Below are positions 44,469 through 54,155 of a stretch of 64,000 bases of DNA, one piece after another. The position numbers and the translations under genes were made by a program. The notes beneath the pieces were generated by a model. That model was not told the DNA's origin and made no database searches. It was given only the letters and a program-made list of their open reading frames with translations. Source of the DNA: Treponema pectinovorum (GTDB lineage Bacteria; Spirochaetota; Spirochaetia; Treponematales; Treponemataceae); the NCBI RefSeq assembly GCF_900497595.1, contig NZ_UFQO01000001.1, positions 62,001-126,000 on the forward strand. The letters are read 5' to 3'. How positions within the stretch are numbered: the stretch's first letter is position 1; every line of letters begins with the position of its first letter.

Positions 44469-45368
44469 TTATACTTTTACATCTGGATTTTTTTCGCCGA
44501 ATTGCTCCATCAGTTCGCTGCAAATTTCATCGCGTTTTATTCCTGCTTTTTCGCGGTTTTTTATGTGTTTATATGCTTTGAACAAAGTTGAAGGTCCAAT
44601 TTCAGAAGAGAAGAATCCTATTCCTTGATTCCATGCTAGTAGTTCAAAAACATCATCAAAAGCAGCACTGTCTATTCCGTGAACATACGCTTTTACGAGT
44701 TCGCGTGTTGCCTGTCGCATTCTTCCAGCGCCTACTGCATTTGTAAGCGAAAGGAGCAATCGTGTTTCATAAGGCAAATATCTTTTATCATTGTTCCAGG
44801 TTAAATCCCAAAAATTTACTGTTAAATTTCCCAAATCTTCGTCAATTATTGGAAAGTTTAAAAGTGCCGCTGGTCTAAAAGGAATTTCCATTCCTGCTTC
44901 ATCGATTTTTGTTCTATAAAAATAGACATGCCATTCATTTTCGCCCACTTTTTTTGTAAGGCGTTCAAATCCTAAGCCGTCCATTACTTCGTAAAGCGGA
45001 AGAGGTTCAAACTTTTGGATTATTTCAATTCCTTCTCCAACTTTCATTTTGCAAGCTTGTTCTCTCAATGCTGGGAAAAAATTGCCCTGTGCGCCTCGTA
45101 CATCCATTTTTTTGAATGTTGAAATTTTATCTTCCCAAGAAACTTCGTTTGAAGATTCGTTTATGAGATTTTGAATCGCGCTTATCAATTCGTTTTCTTC
45201 CATTCCGCTTCGCTCTATCATATCCTGTACGGTTGCTTTTGGAAGCATGATATTTGCCATTGGAGTTTGAAGCATTTTAAATTTTGGATTTATTTTTGCA
45301 AAATCTTTTTTAAGAAATGGATATTTTTCAATCAAATCTGAAACTTTTGTTTCTTTTGTAATATTCAT
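44469..45368 (-). CDS. DUF1858-DUF2249-type protein with AhpD-like C-terminus
   Basis: A 299-aa soluble protein with three parts. Residues 1-70 (VSDLIEKYPFLKKDFAKINP) match DUF1858, seen in ScdA-like redox proteins. Residues about 85-155 (DVRGAQGNFFPALREQACKM) are a DUF2249/SirA-like fold. Residues about 190-280 (LPYETRLLLSLTNAVGAGRM, AAFDDVFELLAWNQGIGFFS) resemble carboxymuconolactone decarboxylase/AhpD helices but lack the CxxC pair. A metabolic or nitrosative-stress role is possible; no function can be assigned. Single gene with its own terminator. Confidence 0.65.
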   Translation of the reverse strand: MNITKETKVSDLIEKYPFLKKDFAKINPKFKMLQTPMANIMLPKATVQDMIERSGMEENELISAIQNLINESSNEVSWEDKISTFKKMDVRGAQGNFFPALREQACKMKVGEGIEIIQKFEPLPLYEVMDGLGFERLTKKVGENEWHVYFYRTKIDEAGMEIPFRPAALLNFPIIDEDLGNLTVNFWDLTWNNDKRYLPYETRLLLSLTNAVGAGRMRQATRELVKAYVHGIDSAAFDDVFELLAWNQGIGFFSSEIGPSTLFKAYKHIKNREKAGIKRDEICSELMEQFGEKNPDVKV

Positions 45369-45534
45369 AAAAACCTCCTTTTCGGTTTTGTTTGTTAGCG
45401 TAAAATAACATAGCGTTTGAGTTTATTCAACTGTCTGGAGTGGGAATTGCAAAAAAATGAGCGATGATAATTGCCTTGGGGCTTGATATTTTCTATATTT
45501 TTATATTTGCATTTATAATATTTTATAAAGAAAA

Positions 45535-45563
45535 TTGTAACTTAGATTTTTTTAGGTTAGAAT
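45535..45563 (+). promoter_or_regulatory. Likely promoter of the outer-membrane protein gene
   Basis: TTGTAA (45535-45540) and TAGAAT (45558-45563) with a 17-nt spacer, 24 nt upstream of the start codon. Confidence 0.6.
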
Positions 45564-45586
45564 TAGCACATCATTGGAGGATTATT

Positions 45587-46564
45587 ATGAAAATTATAAA
45601 AAAAGCCTTAGCTTTTACACTTACAGCTTTTGTTGGTGTTTCTGCGTTTGCGTTTGATCCAGCTGCTCTTGCAAGCACTCTAAACGCAAAAAGCGGACAA
45701 ATAAGTGCTGGACTCGACGATTTTGCAAAGCAACTTTCAATTTCTGTTCCTCAGGCTGCAACACAGCAAAATGTTTGGGCAGACGCTTATATAGGAAAAC
45801 TTTTTCCTTCTGTAGTTCCGCACTTTGGTGGTGGTTTAAACATGGGGCTTACCCACATAAATACAAGTGGCTTAAAAAAAGCGATTGAATCTTTGGGTTT
45901 GAGCGATATTGACATTAAAAACGATTATTATTTTCCTGTATTTACTGCAGATTTGCGCGTTGGAGGTGTTTTGTTGCCTTTTGATGCAGGAATTGCTGTT
46001 ATGAAAACAGGAAAATTGAGTACTTCAAAATTTGGTGCAGACCTCGATGTAGACCTTCTGACTATTGGAGCAGATGTTCGCTATGCAATGTTTGAAGGTG
46101 GACTTGTAATGCCAAAATTGAGTATTGGAGCTGGTTATTTTTACAATCAGGGAACTTTTGGAGTTGATTCTGATTACGCAAAGGCCACTGTAGACTATAA
46201 AGTTCACACTATGTATGCACAGGCTCAGCTTTCTAAAAAGTTTCTCTTTGTTACTCCTTTTGTTGGTTTAAGAGGGCTTGTTTCTAAATCTAACAACGAA
46301 TGGAATTGGGAATACAAATCTACTTATGCAACTCAAATTGCGAATGCTGCAACTCTTGCAAGTATTCCTGTCCCAAAACTAAAGGATAACGGTGCTTATA
46401 CAACTTCAAATTTTGATTTTAATGCGATTCAACCACAGGTTTTTGCAGGCGTTGGAGTAAATTTCTTGATTATAGATTTTACTTTGAGCATTACAGCAGA
46501 TCTTAGAAACATTAAAGATGATGGACTTTGGTCAGGTGCTGCAAGCTTAAGGCTTTCAATCTAA
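45587..46564 (+). CDS. Predicted outer-membrane beta-barrel protein
   Basis: A 325-aa protein. ATG 45587 has TTGGAGG upstream and opens a signal peptide (KIIKKALAFTLTAFVGVSAFA); an in-frame extension to 45464 was rejected. The mature part alternates hydrophobic and polar residues in short strands with aromatic girdles (AGYFYNQG, FLFVTPFVGLRG, GVGVNFLIIDFTLSI) and ends SLRLSI, as in barrel proteins of treponemes. The family and the transported substrate are not identified. Single gene with promoter and terminator. Confidence 0.75.
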   Translation: MKIIKKALAFTLTAFVGVSAFAFDPAALASTLNAKSGQISAGLDDFAKQLSISVPQAATQQNVWADAYIGKLFPSVVPHFGGGLNMGLTHINTSGLKKAIESLGLSDIDIKNDYYFPVFTADLRVGGVLLPFDAGIAVMKTGKLSTSKFGADLDVDLLTIGADVRYAMFEGGLVMPKLSIGAGYFYNQGTFGVDSDYAKATVDYKVHTMYAQAQLSKKFLFVTPFVGLRGLVSKSNNEWNWEYKSTYATQIANAATLASIPVPKLKDNGAYTTSNFDFNAIQPQVFAGVGVNFLIIDFTLSITADLRNIKDDGLWSGAASLRLSI

Positions 46565-46595
46565 TTATCTAGTTATAAGACTTAAAAATTTTTCA

Positions 46596-46622
46596 AGGCT
46601 ACCATTTATGGTAGCCTTTTTT
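46596..46622 (+). terminator. Rho-independent terminator
   Basis: AGGCTACC and GGTAGCCT form a perfect 8-bp stem with a 6-nt loop, then a T-run. Confidence 0.93.
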
Positions 46623-46712
46623 GTACATTAAAAATCCTAACAAGTTTTACATCGCATCAAACTCGTTTTTATTATTGTCTAAAGGCTGTAAGCGTGTCAT
46701 AATAACACATAT

Positions 46713-47846
46713 ATGAGCGTTAAAATCGTGTTTGCTGGTGGTGGTACTGGAGGGCATATCTATCCAGGTCTTGCAGTAGCAGATGAATTAAAAAAACTTG
46801 CAAAAGAAAACAACATCGACATAAAAATATATTGGTTTGGAAATACAGGAAAATTAGACAAAAAATTGGTTAAGAGCAGTGGAAGTGCGGATTTTTTTGT
46901 TTCCATTCCATCTGGAAAATTTAGAAGATATTTTTCTTTAAAAAATCTTTTTGATTTATTTAAAATATTTGCAGGCTTTTGCGTTTCATTTTTTCGACTT
47001 TTTTTTATAAGACCGACAATTCTTTTTTCAAAAGGCGGTTTTGTCTCTGTTACGCCTTGCCTTGCTGCAAAGATACTAAAAATCCCTGTCTTTACACACG
47101 AGTGCGATTTTACTCCCGGGCTTGCAACAAAAATTAACAGTCGGCTTGCGTCTAAAGTTTTGGTTTCGTACGAGGAAACTGTAAAATTTTTGCCGCAGAA
47201 AATTCAATCAGAAGCTATTGTTACAGGAAATCCTGTTAGACCTGCTTTTTATGAGGCGAATGTAGAGCGAGGTTTTAACTTTCTTTTTGGTGATGAAAAA
47301 AAATCTCGTGATGATTTAAAACCCATACTGTTGATTTTGGGCGGAAGTTTAGGTGCTCATCAATTAAATTCGCTCGTAAAAGAAAATCTCAACTGGCTTA
47401 CCGAACGCTTTTTTGTAGTTCATCAGTGCGGCGAGAAAGATAAGGATTTTGTTCCTGAAAAATCTGAAAATTATCGTCCTTATCCTTTTATATATAACCA
47501 GATGCCAGACGTTATTGCCTGTTGCGATATTGTGCTTTCTAGAGCAGGAGCAAATACTCTTTGGGAAATCGCGGTTTTAGGCAAACCAAGCATCTTAATT
47601 CCTCTTTGCGGAAGTGGAACTCGTGGAGACCAAGTTGATAACGCTCATTTTTTTGAGAAAACTGGCTGTGCTTTTGTTTTGGAAGGCGATGAAGCAAATG
47701 CTGAGCAGTTAAAATCTGCACTCGAAAAACTTTCCAACTCAAATATCAGAAATGAGATGTCAAAAAAAGCTCTTTTACTTGGTGGAAAAGAACGCCCAGC
47801 ACAAAAAATTGCCCAACTTATTTTTAAAGATATAACAAAATCTTGA
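46713..47846 (+). CDS. murG: UDP-GlcNAc--undecaprenyl-pyrophosphoryl-MurNAc-pentapeptide transferase
   Basis: A 377-aa GT-B enzyme that makes lipid II on the inner face of the cytoplasmic membrane. Features are FAGGGTGGHIYPGLAVA (residues 7-23), SKGGFVSVTP, the HE region FTHECDFTPGLATK, GGSLGAHQLN, and the UDP-sugar site SRAGANTLWE. It heads a cluster with cvpA, holB and a two-component system, with 15 nt or less between all of them, so an operon is likely. Confidence 0.95.
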   Translation: MSVKIVFAGGGTGGHIYPGLAVADELKKLAKENNIDIKIYWFGNTGKLDKKLVKSSGSADFFVSIPSGKFRRYFSLKNLFDLFKIFAGFCVSFFRLFFIRPTILFSKGGFVSVTPCLAAKILKIPVFTHECDFTPGLATKINSRLASKVLVSYEETVKFLPQKIQSEAIVTGNPVRPAFYEANVERGFNFLFGDEKKSRDDLKPILLILGGSLGAHQLNSLVKENLNWLTERFFVVHQCGEKDKDFVPEKSENYRPYPFIYNQMPDVIACCDIVLSRAGANTLWEIAVLGKPSILIPLCGSGTRGDQVDNAHFFEKTGCAFVLEGDEANAEQLKSALEKLSNSNIRNEMSKKALLLGGKERPAQKIAQLIFKDITKS

Positions 47847-47861
47847 TTTTTGGAGATTTAA

Positions 47862-48344
47862 ATGCATTTTACTTTTATCGATATTGTTTTTACGATTTTA
47901 ATTCTTTTTTTAGGGATAATGGTTTGCGTAAAAGGCTTTATAAAAGAACTTTTCGGCAAACTCGCTCTTGTTGCAGGAATTTTTGCCGGAATTCTTTTTA
48001 GCGCAAAGTTGAGTCCTTACCTTGAAAATTTCATAAATAACAAGGGCGTTTGTCTTGTATTGTCTTTTGTTTTGCTTTTTATAACAGCTTTTTTGCTCGT
48101 TAAGATAATTCAAACTATTGTTGGCGGAATTTTTGGTGGGGAAATTTTAAGAAGTTTGGACAGGCTTTTGGGCTTTTGTCTTGGGACTTTGGAAGGACTT
48201 TTGTTAGTTTGTGTTGTTCTGGTTTTGATAAAAGCACAACCCTGGTTTGACCTTTCTGTAATTACAAACGGCAGTTTTTATTGGAAGGTTCTTTCAAAAT
48301 TTCTTGAAAAACCAATATTGGCAGTTGCAGGAATTTTTATCTGA
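47862..48344 (+). CDS. CvpA-family membrane protein
   Basis: A 160-aa protein with four predicted membrane helices. IDIVFTILILFLGIMVCVKG and LFGKLALVAGIFAGILFS match the CvpA/colicin V production family. In other bacteria it is linked to envelope integrity. It overlaps the next gene by 1 nt. Confidence 0.85.
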   Translation: MHFTFIDIVFTILILFLGIMVCVKGFIKELFGKLALVAGIFAGILFSAKLSPYLENFINNKGVCLVLSFVLLFITAFLLVKIIQTIVGGIFGGEILRSLDRLLGFCLGTLEGLLLVCVVLVLIKAQPWFDLSVITNGSFYWKVLSKFLEKPILAVAGIFI

Positions 48345-49576
48345 TGTTTGAAAATCTTTTATATCAAAATGTTTCATCAATCCTCACTTCTGACATAAAA
48401 AACAATACGTTGCCATCTTCGATTTTACTTTCTGGCCCTGAATCTTCTGGGAAATTGACCTGTGCTTTGGAATTGGCAAGGATTCTTTCGTGCACATCTT
48501 CTTCAAACGAAAAAGGAAGTTGGCTTTGCGACTGTCCTTCCTGCAAAAAACATAAAGAATTGGCAAACACAAATTTAATACTTTCGGGTCCACGTGATTG
48601 CTCTCTTGAAATTCTTGCTGCCAAGAGAACTCTTTTAGAGGCCGGATTTAACAATTTATCGTATATCACTGCCGCTCGCTATCTTTTTATTCGCTCTGTA
48701 CGAAAGCTATTGTTAAGATTTAGCCCAATTTTTTGGGAAGGAGACGATAAACTTTCAAAGCTTTCGCCATTGGTAGAAGAGATAAATGATGAACTAGAAA
48801 AGTTGAATCCAGAACTTTCGTTGCCAGAAAATTCAGTTTTAGAAAGCGTAACATCTAAAATAATAGAAAAATCGGAAAAACTTGAGAGCAATTTTATGTA
48901 CGATTCTTTGCCGATTGAACACATAAGGCGCTCATCATTTTGGCTTCATTTAAAATCTCCTGAAGGAAAAAAAGTCCTTGTCATAGAAAATGCGGAAAGG
49001 ATGAACGAAAGTTGCAGAAACGCTCTTTTAAAAATTTTAGAAGAACCGCCAGCAGATTCTCTTTTTATTTTGACAACTTCTAGGCGTGGTGCTGTAATGC
49101 CAACAATTCTTTCCAGAGTCAGAACTTACAGCTTTAATCAAAGAAGCATCGCCGAACAGCAGGAAGTTATAGAGCGGGTTTTTCATGACGATGTAAATAA
49201 AGGTGATGGAACCATTGCTGGTTACTTGCAAACTTTTCTTCCAATTTTGCCAGAAAAAATTCAAGAGGCCGCAAACGATTTTTATCAAGGCATAAAACAG
49301 AACACCCTTTTTCAGTTAGACGATTTTGTAAACCGCTGTGCTAATTTTGAGCCTAAAACGATTTTCAAACTTTTTTTGCAGTTTTTAATTCTTGCTCAGC
49401 GTAATCAAAACGAGGAAGAAAAAAAATTCGCCTGCGATTTTGAGATTCAGGCAAAAAATTTAAAAGCGATAAAAGATTGCTACAATAGCGTTTCTCTTTT
49501 CAATCAAAAACCGCTGTCTGCTTTAGAAACACTTTATAGAGATTTAGCATTTATAAAAAAATCAAATTTGAGGTAG
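48344..49576 (+). CDS. holB: DNA polymerase III delta' subunit-like clamp-loader ATPase
   Basis: A 410-aa AAA+ protein. The P-loop region is LSGPESSGKLTCALEL; a zinc module CDCPSCKKH follows; ALLKILEEPPADSLFILTTS and ILSRVRTYSF are typical of delta'/DnaX clamp-loader subunits. The P-loop Lys is present but the spacing differs from DnaX, and an insertion of about 90 residues lies between the two halves. It is 1 nt into the end of cvpA. Confidence 0.85.
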   Translation: MFENLLYQNVSSILTSDIKNNTLPSSILLSGPESSGKLTCALELARILSCTSSSNEKGSWLCDCPSCKKHKELANTNLILSGPRDCSLEILAAKRTLLEAGFNNLSYITAARYLFIRSVRKLLLRFSPIFWEGDDKLSKLSPLVEEINDELEKLNPELSLPENSVLESVTSKIIEKSEKLESNFMYDSLPIEHIRRSSFWLHLKSPEGKKVLVIENAERMNESCRNALLKILEEPPADSLFILTTSRRGAVMPTILSRVRTYSFNQRSIAEQQEVIERVFHDDVNKGDGTIAGYLQTFLPILPEKIQEAANDFYQGIKQNTLFQLDDFVNRCANFEPKTIFKLFLQFLILAQRNQNEEEKKFACDFEIQAKNLKAIKDCYNSVSLFNQKPLSALETLYRDLAFIKKSNLR

Positions 49577-49579
49577 ATT

Positions 49580-50839
49580 TTGCAGGAATTTTCAGACAGA
49601 GTATACGAAAAACTTTCAAAATTATCTGCGAGCCAGATTGAAGTTATCTTTAAAGGTCTTAAAAGTCAAAACGAAGTTTTTAAATCAATTTTTCAATCGC
49701 TTTCTACAGGTCTTATTGCAGTTGATAAAACTTGGAAAGTCCGCCAGATAAACAAAGCTGCAGAACGACTTTTACCTTTAAAATTTTTGCCAGAAGACGA
49801 AAAAAACGAAAATAAAAAATTTTATGATTTTATCGATGATGATGAAATTGCTCTTTTTTTTAGAGATTGTGCAGAAAAAAATAAAACAAATATAAGCGAA
49901 GAATACACACTTTCGACCGCAGCAGGCACGATTCGCTTTATAGAAGTTTCTGTAACGCCTTTGGTCGAAGACGATGAAATTACAGGAAACATAATTTGGG
50001 TCGACAATGTAACTCAAAAAAGAAATCAGGAAGTCCTTTTACACAGAATGGAAACCATGGCTGGTCTTACAAATATCGCAGCAAATGTCGCTCACGAGAT
50101 AAAAAATCCGCTCGGAGCGATAAGTATTCACATTCAACTTTTACAAAAAGCGATTAAAAAAAAGCGGGAAGGCGACGGAAAACTCCCAGATAAAAAATAC
50201 ACAGAAAATTATCTTGATGTTGTAACGCAAGAAATTGACCGCTTGAACAAAATCGTAGTCAATTTTTTGATGGCGGTTAGGCCAGTTGCTGCCAATTTTT
50301 CGCTTGTGAGGGCAAATGCTATTTTGCGTGAATTTATTGATTTTATCACTCCAGAATTCAATGAAAATAATATAGAAGTTTGCGCTGAGCTGTGCAAAGA
50401 AGAGCCAAAGCTTTTGATTGACGAAAAACTTTTTAGAGAAGTTTTGGTAAACCTTGCACAAAATGCGCTTGCTGCAATTCAAGAATGTTTTGATGACAAT
50501 AAAAAAGTAAAAATTTTTGAAGGTGCATTTTCTGGGAAGTTATCGATAAAAACTCAAGTTACAGACGACAGGTTTATTTTAAAATTTTCAGATAACGGTT
50601 GTGGAATGAGCGAAGAAGTTATGTCGCGAGTTTTTGAGCCTTACTATACGACAAAGGCAAACGGAACAGGGCTTGGGCTTGCGATGGCGTACAAAGTTAT
50701 AAAAGAATTTTCTGGCGATATAATTGTGGAATCGACTTTAGGTAAAGGTTCAACTTTTACGATAAATCTTCCAATTCCCCAAACTCAACATAAATTGCTC
50801 ACTTATAAAGATTTTAGAAATTGTGGAGATGAAAAATGA
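49580..50839 (+). CDS. PAS-domain sensor histidine kinase (NtrB/AtoS-like)
   Basis: A 419-aa cytosolic kinase from TTG 49580 with GAGG upstream; no membrane segment. A PAS domain (SIFQSLSTGLIAVDKTWKVR) is followed by the H box NVAHEIKNPLGAIS, with the phosphorylated His near residue 172, and the ATPase boxes (NLAQNALAAIQ, SDNGCGM, KANGTGLGLAMAYK). It overlaps the response regulator by 4 nt and most likely phosphorylates it. The signal is unknown. Confidence 0.92.
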   Translation: MQEFSDRVYEKLSKLSASQIEVIFKGLKSQNEVFKSIFQSLSTGLIAVDKTWKVRQINKAAERLLPLKFLPEDEKNENKKFYDFIDDDEIALFFRDCAEKNKTNISEEYTLSTAAGTIRFIEVSVTPLVEDDEITGNIIWVDNVTQKRNQEVLLHRMETMAGLTNIAANVAHEIKNPLGAISIHIQLLQKAIKKKREGDGKLPDKKYTENYLDVVTQEIDRLNKIVVNFLMAVRPVAANFSLVRANAILREFIDFITPEFNENNIEVCAELCKEEPKLLIDEKLFREVLVNLAQNALAAIQECFDDNKKVKIFEGAFSGKLSIKTQVTDDRFILKFSDNGCGMSEEVMSRVFEPYYTTKANGTGLGLAMAYKVIKEFSGDIIVESTLGKGSTFTINLPIPQTQHKLLTYKDFRNCGDEK

Positions 50840-52197
50840 AATTTACGATTTTAGTTATAGACGATGAAAAAAATATACGGGAAGGTCTTGCCGCAGATTT
50901 TGAGATGGACGGTTACAATGTAAAACTTGCAGCAAACGGAAAAGAAGGCTTGGACTATCTTTCCAAAGGAGATATCGATATTGTAATAACAGATTTGAGA
51001 ATGCCTGGCATAAGCGGAGAGGATGTTTTAAAGCAGGTTACCACGCAGATGCCAGGGATTCCTGTTATAGTTCTTACAGGGCACGGTTCAATAGATTCGG
51101 CCGTTTCTGCAATGCAAAATGGTGCATATGATTTTTTAACCAAGCCTTTAAATCTTGAGCACCTTGAACTTGTCGTAAAAAGAGCCTTAAAAGGAAGAGA
51201 ATTAAGCCTCCAGCATCAAGAGCTTTTATCGGAAGTAAAATCCAAAAGTCTTGACAACATGATAGGAAAAAGTCCTGCAATGCAAAAAGTCAACACTTTG
51301 ATTCAAAAAGTTGCAGATTCCAAGATAAGTGTTTTGATAACTGGTGAAAGTGGAGTTGGGAAAGAGGTTGTCGCGGACGCTATTCAGCAGAGTTCATTAA
51401 GGAAAGATAAGCCTTTTATAAAAGTTCACTGTGCAGCCTTGAGTGAGTCGCTGTTGGAAAGCGAACTTTTTGGTCATGAAAAAGGTGCTTTTACTGGGGC
51501 CGAAAGCCTTCATAAAGGAAAATTTGAACTTGCAGATGGCGGAACTATTTTTTTGGATGAAATTGGCGAGATAAGTCAAAGCGTTCAAATAAAACTTTTG
51601 CGTATACTTCAGGAAAAAACTTTTGAGCGGGTAGGCGGAGAGGACACAATCGAAGTTGACGTAAGGATTATTTCTGCGACAAATAAAAAATTAGAAGAAG
51701 AAGTCAAACAAAAAAGATTTAGAGAAGACCTCTATTTTAGGCTTAAAGGAATAGAAATTACAGTTCCTCCCTTGCGTGAAAGAAAAGATGATATTCCGCT
51801 TTTATTAAACAGTTTTTTAAAAAAATACAATAAAGAAAACAACAAGGATGTAAAAGGTTTTTCTTCGAGTGCAAAAAATATCTTGCTAAATTATAACTGG
51901 CCTGGAAACATTCGTGAATTGCAACATTGCGTAGAAAGTGCAGTTGTTATGTCTAACGGCGTTGAAATTCAAAGCGAAGATTTAACTATTGACTCGACAT
52001 CTCAAAAATCATCTTCTGTTATATCGGTTCCTTATGGAACAAGCCTTGAAGAAGCCGAAAAAATTGTAATTTTAGAAAACCTGCGCTCAAATAACGGAAA
52101 TAAAACCAAAACTGCAGAAACATTAAAAATCGGCAGAAAAACCTTGCACAGAAAACTAAACGAATACGGACTTATTCAAGACGAAATAGAAGACTGA
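50836..52197 (+). CDS. Sigma-54-dependent response regulator (NtrC/AtoC-like)
   Basis: A 453-aa regulator. Receiver domain with LVIDDEKNIREG and phospho-Asp in VITDLRMPG near residue 54; AAA+ sigma-54 activator domain with Walker A GESGVGKE, the GAFTGA loop that contacts sigma-54, and GGTIFLDEIGE; C-terminal Fis-type helix-turn-helix (NGNKTKTAETLKIGRKTLHR). The kinase gene precedes it. The targets are not visible here: no convincing -24/-12 promoter was found in the window. Confidence 0.95.
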   Translation: MKFTILVIDDEKNIREGLAADFEMDGYNVKLAANGKEGLDYLSKGDIDIVITDLRMPGISGEDVLKQVTTQMPGIPVIVLTGHGSIDSAVSAMQNGAYDFLTKPLNLEHLELVVKRALKGRELSLQHQELLSEVKSKSLDNMIGKSPAMQKVNTLIQKVADSKISVLITGESGVGKEVVADAIQQSSLRKDKPFIKVHCAALSESLLESELFGHEKGAFTGAESLHKGKFELADGGTIFLDEIGEISQSVQIKLLRILQEKTFERVGGEDTIEVDVRIISATNKKLEEEVKQKRFREDLYFRLKGIEITVPPLRERKDDIPLLLNSFLKKYNKENNKDVKGFSSSAKNILLNYNWPGNIRELQHCVESAVVMSNGVEIQSEDLTIDSTSQKSSSVISVPYGTSLEEAEKIVILENLRSNNGNKTKTAETLKIGRKTLHRKLNEYGLIQDEIED

Positions 52198-52200
52198 TTT

Positions 52201-52572
52201 TTAACTAGTTTTATTATACCAATCTTCTATAACCTTCCACGCTTTTAAAATAGAGTCTGTTTTTTCTTTAGTTATCTTATTCATTACAAAATTATCCGCA
52301 TTTTTATCAGGATGAAAGCGTTTTAATTTTTTATAGTAGATTTTTTTTGCATCAGAATAACTCATTTCATCATTTATTCCTAAAATCGAACATGCATTTT
52401 GAACTTCTAAACTAGCAAATTTTATAAGTTTTTTATTTTTCTTTATAGAAGAATTTTCTGTATTTTTTTGTGTAGTATCGAGTTTTTTTGCGGAGGATGA
52501 ATTAAAAAAATTGCCAGATTCAAGTGCATCATTGAGTAATTCTCCCAATTTATCGTACATTGAATCTGGCAT
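52201..52572 (-). CDS. J-domain (DnaJ-like) protein
   Basis: A 123-aa protein with a C-terminal J domain: ACSILGINDEMSYSDAKKIY, then the HPD tripeptide in RFHPDKN. It should stimulate an Hsp70 ATPase. The N-terminal 50 residues are Ser/Asn/Lys-rich. It lacks zinc-finger and substrate-binding parts, so it is a specialised co-chaperone. It lies 30 nt downstream of glgC on the same strand. Confidence 0.88.
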   Translation of the reverse strand: MPDSMYDKLGELLNDALESGNFFNSSSAKKLDTTQKNTENSSIKKNKKLIKFASLEVQNACSILGINDEMSYSDAKKIYYKKLKRFHPDKNADNFVMNKITKEKTDSILKAWKVIEDWYNKTS

Positions 52573-52601
52573 CGTTAGAAATTTCCTGTTGGATTTTTAT
52601 T

Positions 52602-53897
52602 TTAAATTATAGTTCCAGATGGAATAACCGCTCCTTTCCTTATGACTATTATTCCGTCTGCAGCGTAGAACATTCCGTGGTCTCCGTCTTCGTAAGTTTT
52701 TCCGTTTACGTTTATCTGGCAATCGTCTCCAACAGAAGCATTTTTATCGATTATCGTTTTAGCGATTTTGCAATTTTTTCCAATCCCAATATTTGGCTTT
52801 CCTGTGCGTGCATTTTCTGCTTTTTCATCTTCGCCCTGATAAAAATCAGCACCCATAGTTATTACGCCGTCTAATTCGGTTCCGTTTTCAATTATAGATC
52901 TAATTCCAACAACAGAATGCCTTAATTTTGCTTTTGTTATTACACAGCCTTCAGAGGTGAGCGTATTTTCGATAATCGCATCGTTTATTTTTGAAGGTGG
53001 AAGATTACGCATGTGTGTGTAGATCGGCTCTTCGACATCATAGAGATTAAAAGCGGGATTGTACTCGGTTAAGTCCAGAGTTGCGTTATAAAAACTTCTT
53101 ATAGTACCAATGTCTTCCCAGTAACCGTTGAATATGAATGAATTCACTTTTTTTGTTTTTATAGCGCGAGGAATTATCTCTTTTCCAAAATCTGTAAAGC
53201 TGTTATCGAGCGCTTCCTCCATCGCCTTTGCATTGAATATGTAAATTCCCATTGACGCAAGATATTCTTTTTCTGGAGGAAGTGAATTGCGAGCCTCGTC
53301 TGGAATTTTCCAATCGCTTATATCAGCATCTCTTCCAGGTTTTTCTTGAAATGCCGTTATTCGATTTTGCGAATCTATTTTCATTATTCCAAAGCCAGAA
53401 GCATCTTCTCTGTTTACCGCTGTCGTCGCAATTGTTATATCCGCTCCGCTTTTTATGTGGCTGTCCATAAAATTTTTCAAGTTCATCCTGTAGAGTTGGT
53501 CGCCAGAAAGTATTATGTAATGCGTAGGATTTGCAGATTTAAAGTGAACCATATTTTTTCGTACGGCGTCTGCGGTTCCTTCAAACCAGCCAGAATGTTC
53601 CAAGGTCTGCTCTGCTGCAAGAATTTCTACGAAGCCACCAGAAAAATTATCAAAATTAAAAGAATTTGTTATGTGGTGGTGCAACGATGCGCTGTTAAAT
53701 TGAGTTAAAAGATATATTTTTCTAAAACCAGAATTTATGCAGTTTGATACTGGAATATCTACAATCCTGTACTTGCCTGCAAACGGAACAGCAGGTTTTG
53801 AGCGTTCTTTTGTAAGTGGATAAAGGCGAGTTCCTTTTCCTCCACCCAAAATTATTGAAATTACTCGCGTTTTTTCAGATTGAAAACTTGTACACAT
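52602..53897 (-). CDS. glgC: Glucose-1-phosphate adenylyltransferase
   Basis: A 431-aa nucleotidyltransferase that makes ADP-glucose for glycogen. The N-terminus has ILGGGKGTRLYPLTKERSKP and DIPVSNCINSG; GFVEILAAEQ and YIILSGDQLYRMN follow; the C-terminal left-handed beta helix includes NAIIENTLTSEGCVI-like repeats (PPSKINDAIIENTLTSEG). Ribosome site AGGAG. The other glycogen genes are not in the window. Confidence 0.95.
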   Translation of the reverse strand: MCTSFQSEKTRVISIILGGGKGTRLYPLTKERSKPAVPFAGKYRIVDIPVSNCINSGFRKIYLLTQFNSASLHHHITNSFNFDNFSGGFVEILAAEQTLEHSGWFEGTADAVRKNMVHFKSANPTHYIILSGDQLYRMNLKNFMDSHIKSGADITIATTAVNREDASGFGIMKIDSQNRITAFQEKPGRDADISDWKIPDEARNSLPPEKEYLASMGIYIFNAKAMEEALDNSFTDFGKEIIPRAIKTKKVNSFIFNGYWEDIGTIRSFYNATLDLTEYNPAFNLYDVEEPIYTHMRNLPPSKINDAIIENTLTSEGCVITKAKLRHSVVGIRSIIENGTELDGVITMGADFYQGEDEKAENARTGKPNIGIGKNCKIAKTIIDKNASVGDDCQINVNGKTYEDGDHGMFYAADGIIVIRKGAVIPSGTII

Positions 53898-54092
53898 AGA
53901 ATAAACTCCTGATTTTTTAATTTTATGTTAGATTCATTATAAGCCTGCATTTTAGACTTTTCAAACAAAATGATACGATTCGCTTCATAAAATTGTTGTT
54001 CAATCTTTTTATGAGAGTGATTTTTTTTGACTGTTTACAAGTTCTTCAAAATTTTCAGAAAAAAACTTTTGCAATCAATTTTTAATAAAAAC

Positions 54093-54119
54093 TAAACTCA
54101 AAAACTTGCAAGCCGATAA
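54093..54119 (+). promoter_or_regulatory. Sigma-28 (FliA-type) promoter of the flgF operon
   Basis: TAAACTCA (54093-54100), an 11-nt spacer and GCCGATAA (54112-54119) agree with the flagellar sigma consensus TAAA-N15-GCCGATAA. It lies 36 nt upstream of the flgF start. Confidence 0.8.
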
Positions 54120-54155
54120 TTTTAAAGGATATTCACAAGAAAAAATGGAGATGTC

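Noticed and set aside
45464-45586. N-terminal extension of the outer-membrane protein frame
   Set aside because: It would precede and bury the signal peptide; ATG 45587 has TTGGAGG upstream.
53252-53708. Two open frames opposite glgC
   Set aside because: Shadows of glgC with no ribosome site or family match.
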